Positions 1 through 11,039 of a DNA stretch of 64,000 bases are shown here, in pieces. Below the pieces are notes generated by a model. That model had not been told where the DNA came from and searched no databases. It worked only from the letters and a program-made list of their open reading frames with translations. The DNA lies in contig JBBHKE010000967.1 of the NCBI GenBank assembly GCA_037447655.1, forward strand, positions 126,001 through 190,000, given 5' to 3'. The number at the start of each line of letters is the position of its first letter. Position 1 is the first letter of the stretch. A program made the position numbers and the translations under genes. The stretch comes from Zygnema cylindricum. Its lineage: Eukaryota > Streptophyta > Zygnematophyceae > Zygnematales > Zygnemataceae.

Positions 1-402
1 GTTTAGCGCACATTTCGCTCGTGAAAGGAAAGTGTGAATTATGCCAGAGGATAGCTTGTTTACCTTAAACCTATCATTGAATCACACCACCTTTCGCTAT
101 TAGAGTCAGTGAATTGTTAGCGTTAACACTTCATTAGTATTAGCAACAGTAAATTCACGTCACTAAATTATGTTTTGCCACGTTGATAATTATGAGCCAC
201 TTGACTGAATATTGATATTAACACTTTTTTAAGAAAGGCACTCAGTCGAACTAGAGTGATTAACTCTAATAGCACTTGGCAGTGTACACTGCCCACTCCT
301 ATCAATCTCTCTACAAATGCCCACTCCTATCAATCTCTCTACAAAAAGTCAGTATTTCACTCAACATTGTGACCTGTCACTGGTTTGCTGGTTTTATGAC
401 AG
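1..402. other. Presumed intron or 5' flank of the CASP-like gene
   Basis: No coding exon that I can support. The stretch is AT-rich. It contains a direct 28-bp tandem duplication at 291-345 (unit beginning GCCCACTCCTATC) and ends in a splice acceptor (TTTTATGACAG at 392-402) that leads into the first recognisable CASP exon. Confidence 0.5.
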
Positions 403-1041
403 ACTTGAAGCAGGCATCCACAGAAGAGAAGTCTAAGCACTTCACAAGCCTTTTGAAGGCATTTCAAGAAGAGGTTGATAGCCTCACCAAGCGAGCCAAG
501 TATGAAGAGAATGCGTTTCTCAATATATATCAGAAGTTGCTTGAAGCGCTAGATCCTCTACCGTCCTCTACCGTCCTCTACCGTCCTCTACCGTCCTGCA
601 GCAGTACGTCTTCACACCTTACTTGTTTTTAGTTTTCTTTGCTTGCATTTGTGATGTCTCCATGTGAATCGACACATTAAAATGTGGCATCTGTCAGTTA
701 TGCATCCATTCACATACTTGTAGCCAGTCTGTTAAAGGAATCAATGAAATGTATATGCCTATTAGCAGTAACATTAATGTGCTTTCATTTCGTCGTGCTA
801 CCTTGTTTTTCTAATTTTTCCAACGAAGTTAAGCGCACATTGTTCCGTATATTCCATATTCATCTGCATGTGCTGTTTGGTGATTAATTTTAAAAGAGGC
901 GCTCGCGCCGCAGAATTGGAGCAAGAGAACAAGAAGATGAAACAGGAACTCGATCAGTTTCGTACAGAATCTGCTCATTTAAAGAACCAGCAAGCTACTG
1001 TTTGCCGTTCAGAGGACCGCAAAAGTCAATTAGAACAGCAA
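403..1041 (+). CDS. CASP: CASP-like Golgi coiled-coil protein, two internal exons (partial gene)
   Basis: Two exons are visible. Exon a (403-603) encodes a segment starting LKQASTEEKSKHF and including EEVDSLTKRAKYEENAFLNI, then YQKLLEALDPLP. Exon b (914-1041) encodes LEQENKKMKQELDQFRTESA followed by HLKNQQATVCRSEDRKSQLE. Both closely resemble, from memory, consecutive N-terminal segments of plant CASP (the CUX1-related golgin, a single-pass Golgi protein with long coiled coils used in vesicle tethering). Splice sites fit: acceptor ATGACAG before 403, donor GTACGT at 604, acceptor CGCCGCAG before 914, donor GTGAGC at 1042. The phases agree: one base is left over from exon a and two are supplied by exon b. 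Exon a ends in a 4-copy decanucleotide repeat. No upstream or downstream CASP exons are visible; copia-1 sits 325 bp beyond exon b and a gene on the opposite strand follows at 9475. The gene may have very long introns or be a broken copy. Confidence 0.8.
555..594 (+). repeat. Decanucleotide tandem repeat inside CASP exon
   Basis: Four perfect copies of CCTCTACCGT lie end to end at the 3' end of the first CASP exon. The unit is not a multiple of three, so copy-number change shifts the reading frame. The observed number keeps the downstream exon in frame. Confidence 0.9.
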
Positions 1042-1932
1042 GTGAGCGTTTTTGAAAATCTTAAACTTATCCAATTTCCTAATTTGCATATTGTTTCACA
1101 GTGAGGGTTCTGAAGAAGGTTCATCTTGAATTTTGAAACTTCGTCTAGAGTCAAGTTATTAATTCCCCAGTTAGATAGACGATAAACTCTTTTTTCCTAA
1201 TGTACAACAAATTTAAATTTGCAGCAAATGGAAACGTAGGCTGTATATATTCAACGATCAGAAAGAAATCCGCTGTCCATATCTAGACATATTCGGATTG
1301 CTGTAAGTACATTCAAGAAATTGTGTTTGAACACACAAAATTTCAACATCTGGTGAGGCTGTTGCTGTTGGAATATTGTCGTTTCGCGGTATTCTCGCGA
1401 AACGTCATACCAACGTTTATTTGTTGACGTGAAAGTATCACGCCATCGTACGAATTGTGCGATGACGTTTCGCGGTTCCATTTGAAGCTTCCGCGAACGA
1501 AACATACTATTTTGTTTTGCGTCACGTTATGTTTTCGTGCGCAGGTGTCACATTTTGCGTGCAGGTGTTTTCGTGTGACGACACGTGTTTAAGTCAACGT
1601 TTAGAGTTAGTCGTTTTGAAGGAAGAAAGCGCGTGCTACTTTCTTCGTGGAAACCTCCTTGCAGTGAGCACAGTCAGCTAGGGACAGACTTCGTCACTAC
1701 ACTAAGTTTTGCTTGTCTTACCTTATTGTCTCTTAGTGCACAGTAACGAGTATATATAGGCAACAGTGTACATGTGCAGAGTATTCTATCTCACATGATT
1801 AAATCTTAGAGGATTAATCTTGGAGTAGAGATTATTTAAAGAAGAGAGATAAAAGAGAGAAGAGGGAAGAGAGATGATGTAAAGAGGCTTCGGCGAAGAA
1901 CACTTAAAAATCTTTTTGGCTGAATATTCCTC

Positions 1933-3179
1933 TTGTTTATTATGAGCTTCCGCTGTGTTAGAAATTCTCCTTCCTCCATGTTCACTTCGGAGAGAGCAAG
2001 AGAGTTCAGTTTTTCAAGATCTCAATTTGAGGAGACCCGAAATACGGAGAGAAAAATTGAGGAAATGTTTGATACACTTATGAGATATGTAGATTCCCGT
2101 TTTCAAACTCAACCGAGTGATAGAAAAGAAAACACTTCCTTTCGGGCTACCGATCCCTTTAGAGGAGGAGCTAATGAGAGTGAGAGAAAAGAGAGGATTA
2201 GGAAGGGAAAGTCGAAGATAGAAGAAGAAGAGTCCGAGTTTGACGAAGGATTGGAAAACGAAAAAAAATATATATGTCGGGGAAATCCGTGGCCTTTAAT
2301 GGCACCAATTATGCCGTTTGGAAGAAGTTTATTTCAGGCTAACTTATTCTCAAGAAGCTTTGGAGGATTGTTAATGGAGAAGAGAAAATGCCACTCGAGA
2401 GTAAGGCACGTGCTCAATAGAGGTTGAAGGATATTGCGGCAACGACCGGTTTGATGAAGAATTACACTTCTTCCGTGCTTGATCATTTCCTCGCTCACGG
2501 CACGGCCCATGAGTGTTGGCAAGCACTTGAGGAGAAATATGAGAAAGGCGTTGAGAACAAGGGTCAATATGTTTATACCGACTTTATGAATTTTAAAATC
2601 AAGTCAAATGAATTGATGGATGATGTCATGAAGCGCTTTAATATTATACTCGAGCAATTAATCAACAATGGTAGAGTTATTTTGGTTGCGGATAAGTTAA
2701 GCGTTTTTCTTAATGCTTTACCGGAGAAGCTTTTGCATCTTAATGCTATTTTACGAGCGAAGGCAGATAACACCTTCGGATTCACCGTTAATTTTATCAA
2801 AATGTCGGAGGGAACTCCATCGGCTTCTTCAAGTGGAGGAGGAGTTCTCAACTCTACTACTCCCGAAACCCCGGATCTTAACTATGCCGGTGGTAGAGGA
2901 GGTGGTAGAGGAGGTGGCCCGAGAGGTGGTGGTGGCGGCCGAGGCTACAAGAAGAAGCAAGGTCGTCCACCAAAGGTCCCTTCGGATCTTTCCAATGTGA
3001 AATGCTACCGGTGTAACCGACTTGGACATTTGTCTTCATCTTGTCCAAATAAAGACAAACAATGTTATTTTTGCGGTAAGTGGGGGCATACAAGCCCTCA
3101 ATGTTATGCGAAGAGTGGAGATTCCGGAAGTGGAAAAGGAGGTAGAGGAGGTGATAGAGGCGGCCGATGTGGCGGCTGA
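1933..3179 (+). pseudogene. copia-1 gag (frameshifted)
   Basis: The first ORF (1933-2427) begins inside the LTR end with an Arg/Glu-rich N-terminal extension. It then reaches the usual copia gag N-terminus, readable in a shifted frame as FNGTNYAVWKKF near 2300. The second ORF (2424-3179) carries the UBN2-type gag core (CWQALEEKYE, VFLNALPEKLLHLNAI). A Gly/Arg-rich RGG-like linker follows near residues 153-175, then two CCHC zinc knuckles: CYRCNRLGHLSSSC and CYFCGKWGHTSPQC, both with C-x2-C-x4-H-x4-C spacing. Two knuckles and an RGG box are more than most plant copia gags have. At least one frameshift near 2425 and a stop near 3177 make it a pseudogene. Confidence 0.8.
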
Positions 3180-5490
3180 GGAGGAGGCCGCGGCGGTGGT
3201 CGTGGTTACGGTAATGCAAATTACTTTGACTATGGTAATGAAACCGGTGATGATTTTCCGGTTCTTAATCTTACCCTTGATTCGGTAAGTAGTGGAGGAA
3301 ATTTGGAGAAGAGTGGATTATTGATACAGGGGCATCTCACCATGTTTGCACGGTTGCCACCTTGTTTGATGATATGAGGGAACTTACGGTTCTAAGGTTT
3401 ATTACGGCTGCAAGCGGCCATGTCATTTCGGTAGGTACGGTTGGCACGGTTTGGCTTAATCTTGTTTCATGGGATAATGATGGGAAAGAGAAATTGACGG
3501 AGTATTGTCTACAAAATACTCTTTATATTCCGTACGGTTCGGTCAATTTGTTAAACGTACCACAAATCTAAAAGAGTGGTGGAAGTTTACTTGCAAGAGG
3601 TGATCAATCTATCAAGATTTGGAATGAGAAGGGGAATGTTATTGGTGAAGGAGTTGTAATGGATACGAACCATAGTCGGCTCATATGGAGGAGGCTGAAA
3701 TCTAAAGTTCCCACCGAGGGAATTTCACATCAAATTTCGGAGTTGAAAGGTGATCTTACCTTATGGCATCATCGGATGTGTCACACATCCGAGGTAAGTT
3801 TGAAGAAGATGATTCGTCATTCTTCGGTGAGGGGTTTGGACCTCGCATCCGGTGAGAAGGTGAACGGATGCGGAGGATGTAGCAAAGGACGTCAAATTCG
3901 GAAATCCCATCCGAATAAAAACATCAAACATTGAGCTCAAAATCCTTTGGAGGTTGTTCACATCGATCTTTGTGGACATATTAAACGGGAGACAATTGGA
4001 GGTAATAAGTATACTTTAGTGATTGTTGATGACTACTCTCGGAAGTCATAGGTGTATTTATTGAAAAGAAATCGGATGCATTTGAAAAATCTAAAGAATG
4101 GCATGTAATGGCCGAGCGGCAAATTGATAAGAAGATTAAGTCCATTCGGTCGGACAATGGAGGGGAGTTTGTTGTTTTTGAGGGGTAATGTAAGGAGCGG
4201 GGGATAAGGCATCAATTCACGGCGCCTTATTCTCAGGATTCAAATGGAGTGGCCGAGAGAAATAATCGTATTTTACAAGAAATGGTCCGTGCGATGGTTC
4301 ATAGCTCCGGACGAGAGATGTTTTTGTGGGGAGACACCATTCCTACGACAAATTACATTTGTAACCGAAGACTCACTTTGGTTTCCGGAAGTTAAACACC
4401 GGAAGAGTTGTGGAGTGGTAGAAAGCCCACGGTTCATCACTTGAGAATTAGGGGATGTCATGCTACGGTTTATGTGGAATCAATTAAGAGGAAAGGGAAA
4501 TTTGCACCAAGGTGTTGCCGGGAATTTTTGTTGGTTATAGTGCGAAGGGGAATTTGTACCGAGTATATAATCCGGCTCGTCACACCGTGGAGGAATCTCG
4601 GAATGTGGATTTTCATGAGGATCTAAAATCCACCATGAATTCGATTGGGAAGTTTAAAGAAAATTTGGATTTTTATGAGGAGAGTGAAATTGAGAATTTT
4701 CCGTATATTGGGGATTCGGAATCCGATGAGGAACCGAATGTAAAAACTTAGAAAAAAAAATCGGGGAAATCATTTGAAATTGAATTTGAAAGAAAGAGTA
4801 ACGGATCTTTGGATTCCCGAGTGCCTTCGAACATTTGGAAATCTTAAAGCTATAAATCGAGTCATAAATGGAGTGAGAAGGAAATTGAAATTGAATCCAA
4901 GGAAGAGAAAGAGGAGAAGGAGGAGGAGCAAGTTCTTAGAAGGAGCTCTCGGAGTACAAAAGGGAAGAAACCGGAGAAACTCACTTACGATCGAAAAGGG
5001 GAAAATGCATCGAATTCGCATTATTTTCTTTCCGATGCTAAAGAGACGGAGTTTCTTTTGTAGCAATCACTTACGGAAAATATGACCGGCGACCCTCAAT
5101 CTTATGTCGAGGCAAGGAGGTCGACCGATTGGGAGAGTAAGTGGAAACCGGCGTGGGAGAAAGAATTTAAATTGGTGGTTGAAAATCGAACTTTTGAGGA
5201 AGTAAAATTACCGGAGGGGAAAAAAGCGATACATGCAAAGTGGGTATTTAAGACGAAGACTGGAGCTTCGATAAATTATTAAGTACAAGGCGAGGCTTGG
5301 TTGTAAGGGATTCCAACAACGTGAGGGAATCGAATTTAAGGAGACTTATGCTCCCGTGGTGAAGTTCAACTCACTACGGATTATTATTGCACTTGCAGCG
5401 ATGGGAAAAGCACGTCCATCAAATGGACGTGGAAACTGCGTTTTTAAATGGTGAGTTGGAGGAAGAGGTATACATGAAGGTACCGGAAGG
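3180..5490 (+). pseudogene. copia-1 pol remnant (protease, integrase, N-terminal RT)
   Basis: In order: the aspartic protease motif WIIDTGASHHVC near 3315; the GAG-pre-integrase zinc-binding region with LWHHRMCHTSEVSLKKM and a CGGCSKGRQ tail at 3750-3900; the integrase core with VVHIDLCG, VIVDDYSRKS, RSDNGGEF and NGVAERNNR at 3950-4270; and the RT N-terminus (WVFKTKTG at 5230, HQMDVETAFLNGELEEEVYM near 5415-5480). Stops and frameshifts interrupt it, for example after DDYSRKS and after KTGASINY. The YVDD catalytic part of RT is absent. Confidence 0.85.
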
Positions 5491-5900
5491 CGTGTCTTCT
5501 TTGCAGGAAGGAAATGGATGGCGTTGGCGAAAAATCCAGTGTTTCAGAAGAGGACGAAACATATTAGGATCCAATGGCATTTTGTAAGAGATTTGGTTAC
5601 GGCGAACGAGATTGTATTTTCGTACGTATCGACAAAAAAGGAGGCGACAAATTTGTTGACGAAAGCAGCTATGCATGATGTATTTGAGAGAAGGTACCGG
5701 AAGGCGTGTCTTCTTTGCAGGAAGGAAATGGATGGCGTCGGCAAAATATCCAGTGTTTCACAAGAGGACAAAACATATTAGGATCCAATGACATTTTGTA
5801 AGAGATTTGAACGAGATTATATTTTCGTACGTACCGGCAAAAGAGGAGGCGGCAGATTTGTTGACGAAAGCAGCTACGCGTGATGTATTTGAGAGGGGGC
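5475..5900 (+). repeat. About 215-bp tandem duplication of the copia-1 RNase H tail
   Basis: The stretch that begins GAAGGTACCGGAAGGCGTG and ends near GATGTATTTGAGAG occurs twice in direct succession (about 5475-5690 and 5691-5900). It joins the RT fragment directly to a C-terminal pol tail (NEIVFSYVSTKKEATNLLTK). About 1 kb of RT/RNase H was therefore lost before or during the duplication. Confidence 0.8.
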
Positions 5901-7315
5901 GACCGAAACTCAGATTATGTTGAGGGTTTGGCGATTCCGACAATAAAAGGGGGATTGTTGGGATATTGTCGTTTCGCGGTATTGTCACGAAACGTCATAC
6001 CAACATTTATTTGTTGACGTGAAAGTATCACGTCATCGTACGAAATGTGCGATGACGTTTCGCGGTTCTATTTGAAGCGTCCGCGAACGAAACATACTAT
6101 TTTGTTTCGCGTCACTTTATGTTTTCGTGCGCAGGTGTCACATTTTGCCTGCAGGTGTTTTCGTGTGACGACACGTGTTTAAGTCAACGTTTGGAGTAAG
6201 TCGTTTTGAAGGAAGAAAGCGCGTGCTACTTTCTTCGTGGAAACGTCCTTACAGTGTGCACAGTCAGCTAGGGACAGACTTCGTCGCTACACTAAGTTCC
6301 GCTTGTCTTACCTTGTTGTCTCTTAGTGCACAGTAGCGAGTATATAGGCAGTAGTGTACATGTGCAGAGTATTCTATCTCACATGATTAAATCTTTGAGC
6401 ATTAATCTTGGAGTAGAGATTATTTAAAGAAGAGAGATAAGAGAGAGAAGTGAGAAGAGAGATGATGTAAAGAGGCTTCGGCCAAGAACACTTAAAAATC
6501 TTTTTGGCTGAATATTCCTCTTGTTTATTATGAGCTTCCGTTGTGTAATGTTTTATGTTTTGTAAATTTATTTGAGTGAATGTCTTTTGCTTAAGATCCT
6601 ACAGTTGCCAAGAGGAAATTAATTTCCTCAATATTTTACTTAATGAAGTCCAAAATTCTTGTCAAGAATGCATGAAAAACTCATTTCGTTAATTTATCGG
6701 CTTTAAAAATGATCAACAAATGAAAGACAATGTGAAGGAAATGCTTTCCAATCCACTTTGAACTTCTCTTGGGAATAATGCCAAGAAATCTAATGCAAAC
6801 AATTCTATTTAAAGTAATTTTTTAAATTTAATGGATGAATTTTGACATTTGATCCCCTTATGACTCTTGGTTTTAAGCTATACATTTGAAGGTGCTTAGT
6901 GAAAGAGTCTTTTGTTTCTTAGGACTGGTAAATCTTAGATTTGATTGGCCATTAAAGAATACATGTTTTGGATCTTGCTCTCACAATCCATAATCATTTA
7001 TATATCCATGCTGATTAAAGTGGTTGCTTATTAGGCTGTCGTTTTAAACCTGCCTTCATTTTTTTGAATGGTAGAGTTACCTCAAAGCTGTTAATTTATA
7101 CTTGGCCTTCATATTTTTAAGAAAGATAAGAGTTACTTTCACAAGAATGAAAATGTTTGTATGGCATACATCTTTTTAAGAATGACAAAGTTACCTTCAC
7201 AAAGTCGAGGATGTTTTGTATGTCTTACATCTCTTTTAGACAGATAGAGTTATCTTCAGAATGATGAGAATGTTTTGCATTTCAGAATTGAACTAGAAAT
7301 GAGAGAGAGGGAGGG

Positions 7316-7366
<51 letters not shown>

Positions 7367-8169
7367 GGAGGGAGGGAGGAGGGAGGAAGGGAAAACAGGA
7401 TTTTAGAGACAGTACAATCGATATTCGCAGATATACCGATATGCATGCCTGCGGTATATATAATCGTATGTATTTTGCACTTATAATATGGAAGGACCAC
7501 ATATAGTGTTTCCATTTTTATCCGCCCATTTGAACTATCGTCTGAAGTGGGACCATGGGGACTGCCAACGAATTCTTAAGTTTTTTTTTTCTTTTTTAGG
7601 TTTTTTTTTCTTTTGATTTATTTTATTTTATTTTTGGTTTTGTTTTTGGCGAAAACCTTCTATGGAATGGATATGTTAAGGGGAACTAAAGAATGTTGTC
7701 GTGTTCTAATGAAACTGCCCTAAAATAAAGGTGAAACATGTTGAAAATGATAGGAAAAATGTGAAAATGAAAATGTGGAAATTGTGAAATTGAACAACAA
7801 CAATCCTTCAAGGCGAAGAAGACACATGCTAGGGAAAGATTATTGTTTTTATTTATACTCCTTATGTTGATTTACACCGACATGGAAAAGTTTTGCGATA
7901 AATTAGATGCTCACCGATTCATTTTGATTACATTCAAGGAATATGTGTATTAGAAACCTTGTGTTATCAATACAAGACTAGGTTTTCCCGTATTTGTAGA
8001 GGTTTAACATATGATGAAATGTTAAAAAGGGCTTAGAATAGAATAAGATTCAATGTTTTTTTACTTTTCTTTTTTAAGCTTTAGGTTTAATTTTTTACCT
8101 ATTCCATATCCTAAAATAAATGTTGTTTGAATGCGACATAAATAAAGAAACTGAGAGACAGCGAAGCTA

Positions 8170-8371
8170 CACTGCTTGTCGTTATTAGTGTTAAAGCTTT
8201 TATTTGCCACTTAAAACATATTTTCTCTTGTCAGATTGCCAATCTGATGGTTGCGATTGGAAGGCAAGATTCTCACTTTGCTATTGGCGGTCTCCGAATG
8301 ACAATCCGACAAGTGTGCACGAACCGTTTTAAGTGGCGAAAATATTTCAACATTAATAGCGATGAGATGTG
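8170..8371. mobile_element. Small TA-target MITE (family F)
   Basis: Imperfect terminal inverted repeats of about 55 bp (left CACTGCTTGTCGTTATTAG, right end reading inward CACATCTCATCGCTATTAA) flanked by TA on both sides. The interior (GCGATTGGAAGGCAAGATTC..GGCGGTCTCC) matches the stretch at 63790-63860, so at least two copies exist in the window. Confidence 0.6.
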
Positions 8372-8489
8372 TAGTGAAAAAATAAGTTGGCTAGTTAAAA
8401 AAATGTATTTTAATATGTTGGCGTTTTGCAATTGTTGATACTTATTTTGCAATGGCCCAAAGTTACCATATTGGAACGTTACCAGTGAG

Positions 8490-8745
8490 GGATTGAGATG
8501 AGAAGAGATGAGACAAAGGAAAAGTGAGAGGAGAGAGGGAGGGAGAGAGAGAGAGAGAAAAGTGAGATAAGCGGGAGAGAGAGAGAAGAGAGCGATCGGG
8601 AGAAAGAAAACGAGAGTGAGGAAGAGAGGAGGACCGAGTGAGGGGAGAGAGGGAAAGTGAGTGAGAAGGGAGAGAGAAGAGAAGAGTGTGTAGGAGAGAG
8701 GGAGGAGAGGAGGGAGAGAGAGAAAAGAGGAGGGAACGAGAGATG
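8490..8745 (+). repeat. Long polypurine tract
   Basis: About 250 bp that are almost entirely A and G on the + strand, a mixed GAGAGG/GAGGA composition rather than a pure dinucleotide run. Confidence 0.85.
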
Positions 8746-9474
8746 GGTTGTTTAGACGATGTTTGAATTCAAACACGAACTTTGAAGTTCTCCTTCTCTT
8801 TTTGTTTATTTTTAACTTGATGCAAAGTTTAGGTACATCTTTATTTTTGGTTGCCCAATCTACAAAAGCTGAGAAATAATCAAAATTATTATTATTATAT
8901 TACTATGATAAAAATTGAGAAATAATCAAGATTGACGATGCAAAAACTGGAATAACCGAGCTCAATTAAACTCCTCCCATTAAAACATATCCATTAAAAA
9001 TCCTCAATATACAACTTCAATTGAACTCATTCATTGCATTGATCACAAACATAGGAATCTTGATCGGCAAAGTCGATTAAACTCATTGACAATGATCGCA
9101 AATATAGTGAATTCCAAAATGCAAAATTGAAGTACATCTACAATTTAGCTGAGTTGGATCTCCACGTTTTAAGCGATTTTTTTTCTCTCATATACTCAAT
9201 GTACCATAGCTATCAAAAACATATTCTTTCCTCTATTCACAAAACCTACGCTTTTGTTGTAAGTCATAACCAATCACTAAGACGTGGATGAAACATTACT
9301 CGAACATTCACTGTAAACTCAAAATTTGGTAAAAGAAACACTTCCACTTCTCCACTGCGGTTGAGTTTACAAGGTTAAAAAATCTGGTATGAAATATGCA
9401 AAAGTACGGAAGGTACATACAATGAACCAAAAAATACAGTTAAGCATGTCTAATATTTCAAAACACTACAATCG

Positions 9475-10500
9475 TTAACCTTTATAATGTCCACTCAACA
9501 TGGTTTCTACCACCATATCTGAATTGAAGGTTGCACTCATCTGCCGCATTTCTTGTTCTCCTACCAAAAGATAGGCCGTACATTCGAAAGGAGTTCCTGA
9601 CTCAACTCTCTCCGGGAAGACAAGAGTTATGTTGTCAGGCAAATGAACCAACAAATAACCGTTTTTATCAATTTTGATTTCATTTCCCTCGGCTCGACTC
9701 CTTTCGAAACCTTTCCAAGTGCCCTCTTTTTCTATCAAAGACATCCCGGTCCCTTCCGAGTACTTAATAATACATTCCGTGCCTTCAATTTCATCAAAAG
9801 GAGGAGATTTCGCTTCCTCCGCTTTAACAATATCGTTACTTTCGGACCAAAATGAGTCGCTTCGAACAAATGGCAACTTTGGTTCGACCGAATCTCGACC
9901 GTCTTCTCGCACCGCGGCAACATGTATAACTGAACCATTTTTAGCGTACATAAAACCGACACTAAGACGGACTCTTTTATTCACCATAAAGAATAACTCA
10001 ATTCCTGCACCAGGCTGTAGACCTTCACTTAAGGTAAAAGCTTTTGAAAGATAGGCACCGTCTCCTCCCGGGAAAAAAAAAGCTCTCATTCCAGGAATAG
10101 CCTGATGTGAAATTCCGTCATTTTGACTATGAGGTAAACCATATTCCCAAGGAGGTCGTTTCACTACACTTCCGTCTCCCATACAATAAGTATTCTCTTG
10201 GTGAACCATTAACTGCTGTTCATCGGTGAATTGGAGGCTTCGAATGCTTTGAAAAGTTGTTATAACTTCATAATTTTGAGGATTCCATCGAGTCCATTGG
10301 CCGTGCCAGTGTGTCACATGTGGATCTCCGTTTCGAAGATTTTCGAGAGGAGAGAGAGATCGACTCGATTCCGTTTTTTCTGCAGACATTGAGACTTGTC
10401 TATTGTGATATTGAAACTTGTGACTTTGTTTTTTCGGATTTTGTGCAATTTTTACTATGGCAGATGACAAAGACGGGTAAAAACTGGCAAGTGTCAGCAT
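9475..10500 (-). CDS. DUF3598-family protein, probably plastid-targeted
   Basis: A single uninterrupted 341-codon ORF. After about 45 residues the protein shows the features I associate with DUF3598 proteins of cyanobacteria, algae and plants: HWHGQWTRWNPQNYEVI at residues 63-79, followed by a beta-rich body with FQSIRSLQF, QENTYCMGDGSVV and GMRAFFFPGGDGAYLSK, then a second calycin-like half (EGTWKGFERSR, YLLVHLPDNITLVFPERV). The family is lipocalin/calycin-like and related to phycobilin lyases; its biochemical role is not established, so I infer none. The first 37 residues are rich in Ser, Lys and Gln and poor in acidic residues, with a second Met at residue 38 (MSAEKTESS). This fits a chloroplast transit peptide, so I keep the longer start. 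There are no introns or stops. A short tandem repeat lies immediately upstream of the start. It is the only intact single-exon cellular gene here. Confidence 0.85.
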   Translation of the reverse strand: MLTLASFYPSLSSAIVKIAQNPKKQSHKFQYHNRQVSMSAEKTESSRSLSPLENLRNGDPHVTHWHGQWTRWNPQNYEVITTFQSIRSLQFTDEQQLMVHQENTYCMGDGSVVKRPPWEYGLPHSQNDGISHQAIPGMRAFFFPGGDGAYLSKAFTLSEGLQPGAGIELFFMVNKRVRLSVGFMYAKNGSVIHVAAVREDGRDSVEPKLPFVRSDSFWSESNDIVKAEEAKSPPFDEIEGTECIIKYSEGTGMSLIEKEGTWKGFERSRAEGNEIKIDKNGYLLVHLPDNITLVFPERVESGTPFECTAYLLVGEQEMRQMSATFNSDMVVETMLSGHYKG

Positions 10501-10514
10501 GACAGGATTTCTTT

Positions 10515-10610
10515 TGAAGAAGCAATTTACTTATCAAAAAGAAAGCAATTTACTTATCAAAAAGAAAGCAATTTACTTATATAAAGAAACCAATTTACTT
10601 ATAAAAAGAA
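10515..10610 (-). repeat. Tandem repeat just upstream of the DUF3598 start codon
   Basis: About four and a half copies of a roughly 22-bp unit (AAGCAATTTACTTATCAAAA on the + strand), beginning about 15 bp upstream of the ATG. It would lie in the 5' UTR or core promoter. Confidence 0.85.
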
Positions 10611-11031
10611 TTTAGGAAACGAATCGGGCATAAATTAAATGGTCTTTTAGGGTTTGGAAAATAGCAGATTGTGCAGAAGAGTGGAAAAAGCTAGAGAATG
10701 AAAGTACAAGAAAACGATTAAAAGAAGATAAAATGGAAGTCACGGAATAGTGATACTAGATAATATAACTAAGAAATGCAGAAATTGTCACTACAAGAAA
10801 TAAGGAGTGTGAGATTTCATAACCCTCAGAATATCCAACCAGCAGGACCTTAAGAGGTAAACCCTAATTCAAACTTCAAAACTTCAGTCAAAAATATCGT
10901 CTAATCAAAACATCCGGCAGGAGTTTTACTTCAGGTCTTCGGCACAAGAAACATAGACTTCTAACGAACTTTTGTCGTTATTCTCGTTTGTTTTCTGTTT
11001 TTGTTTTCGATTTTTTTTTTCTTTTCTTTTA
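10611..11031. other. Upstream region of the DUF3598 gene, no feature seen
   Basis: About 420 bp of AT-rich DNA between the tandem repeat and the first MITE. It presumably holds the promoter, but I see no clear regulatory motif that I could defend. Confidence 0.4.
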
Positions 11032-11039
11032 GTTAGTGG

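Larger units (their letters stand above)
1366..6545 (+). mobile_element. copia-1: decayed Ty1/copia LTR retrotransposon
   Basis: LTRs of about 590 bp lie at 1366-1958 and 5956-6545. Both start TGTTGG(A/G)ATATTGTCG, run in parallel to TGAGCTTCCG(C/T)TGTGT, and differ at only scattered bases. A purine-rich tract (AAAAGGGGGA) directly precedes the 3' LTR. The internal order is gag, protease, integrase, reverse transcriptase, which is the copia order. The coding region carries many stops and frameshifts, and most of RT and RNase H is deleted. I could not find matching 5-bp target duplications or a canonical CA end, so the outer limits may be off by a few bases. It sits between CASP exon b and the DUF3598 gene. 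Confidence 0.9.
6546..9474. other. AT-rich intergenic region with simple repeats
   Basis: No coding sequence that I can support. It contains three to four degenerate direct repeats of about 62 bp at 7085-7285 (AGAGTTAC..TTCA..AATG..TTTTGTATG..TACATCT), a GA-rich microsatellite at 7299-7391, a small TA-flanked element at 8170-8371, and a long purine-only tract at about 8490-8745. ORFs on the opposite strand of the GA runs are low-complexity artefacts. Confidence 0.7.

Noticed and set aside
1361-6550. Target-site duplication for copia-1
   Set aside because: The 5-bp flanks (GTTGC on the left, AATGT or TAATG on the right) do not match at any boundary I tried.
7282-7515. Ser/Leu/Pro ORFs on the minus strand
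   Set aside because: They are translations of the GA/CT microsatellite at 7299-7391; low complexity with no independent support.
8273-8776. 167-codon minus-strand ORF
   Set aside because: Mostly the complement of the polypurine tract (Leu/Ser/Pro-only composition) and part of a MITE.
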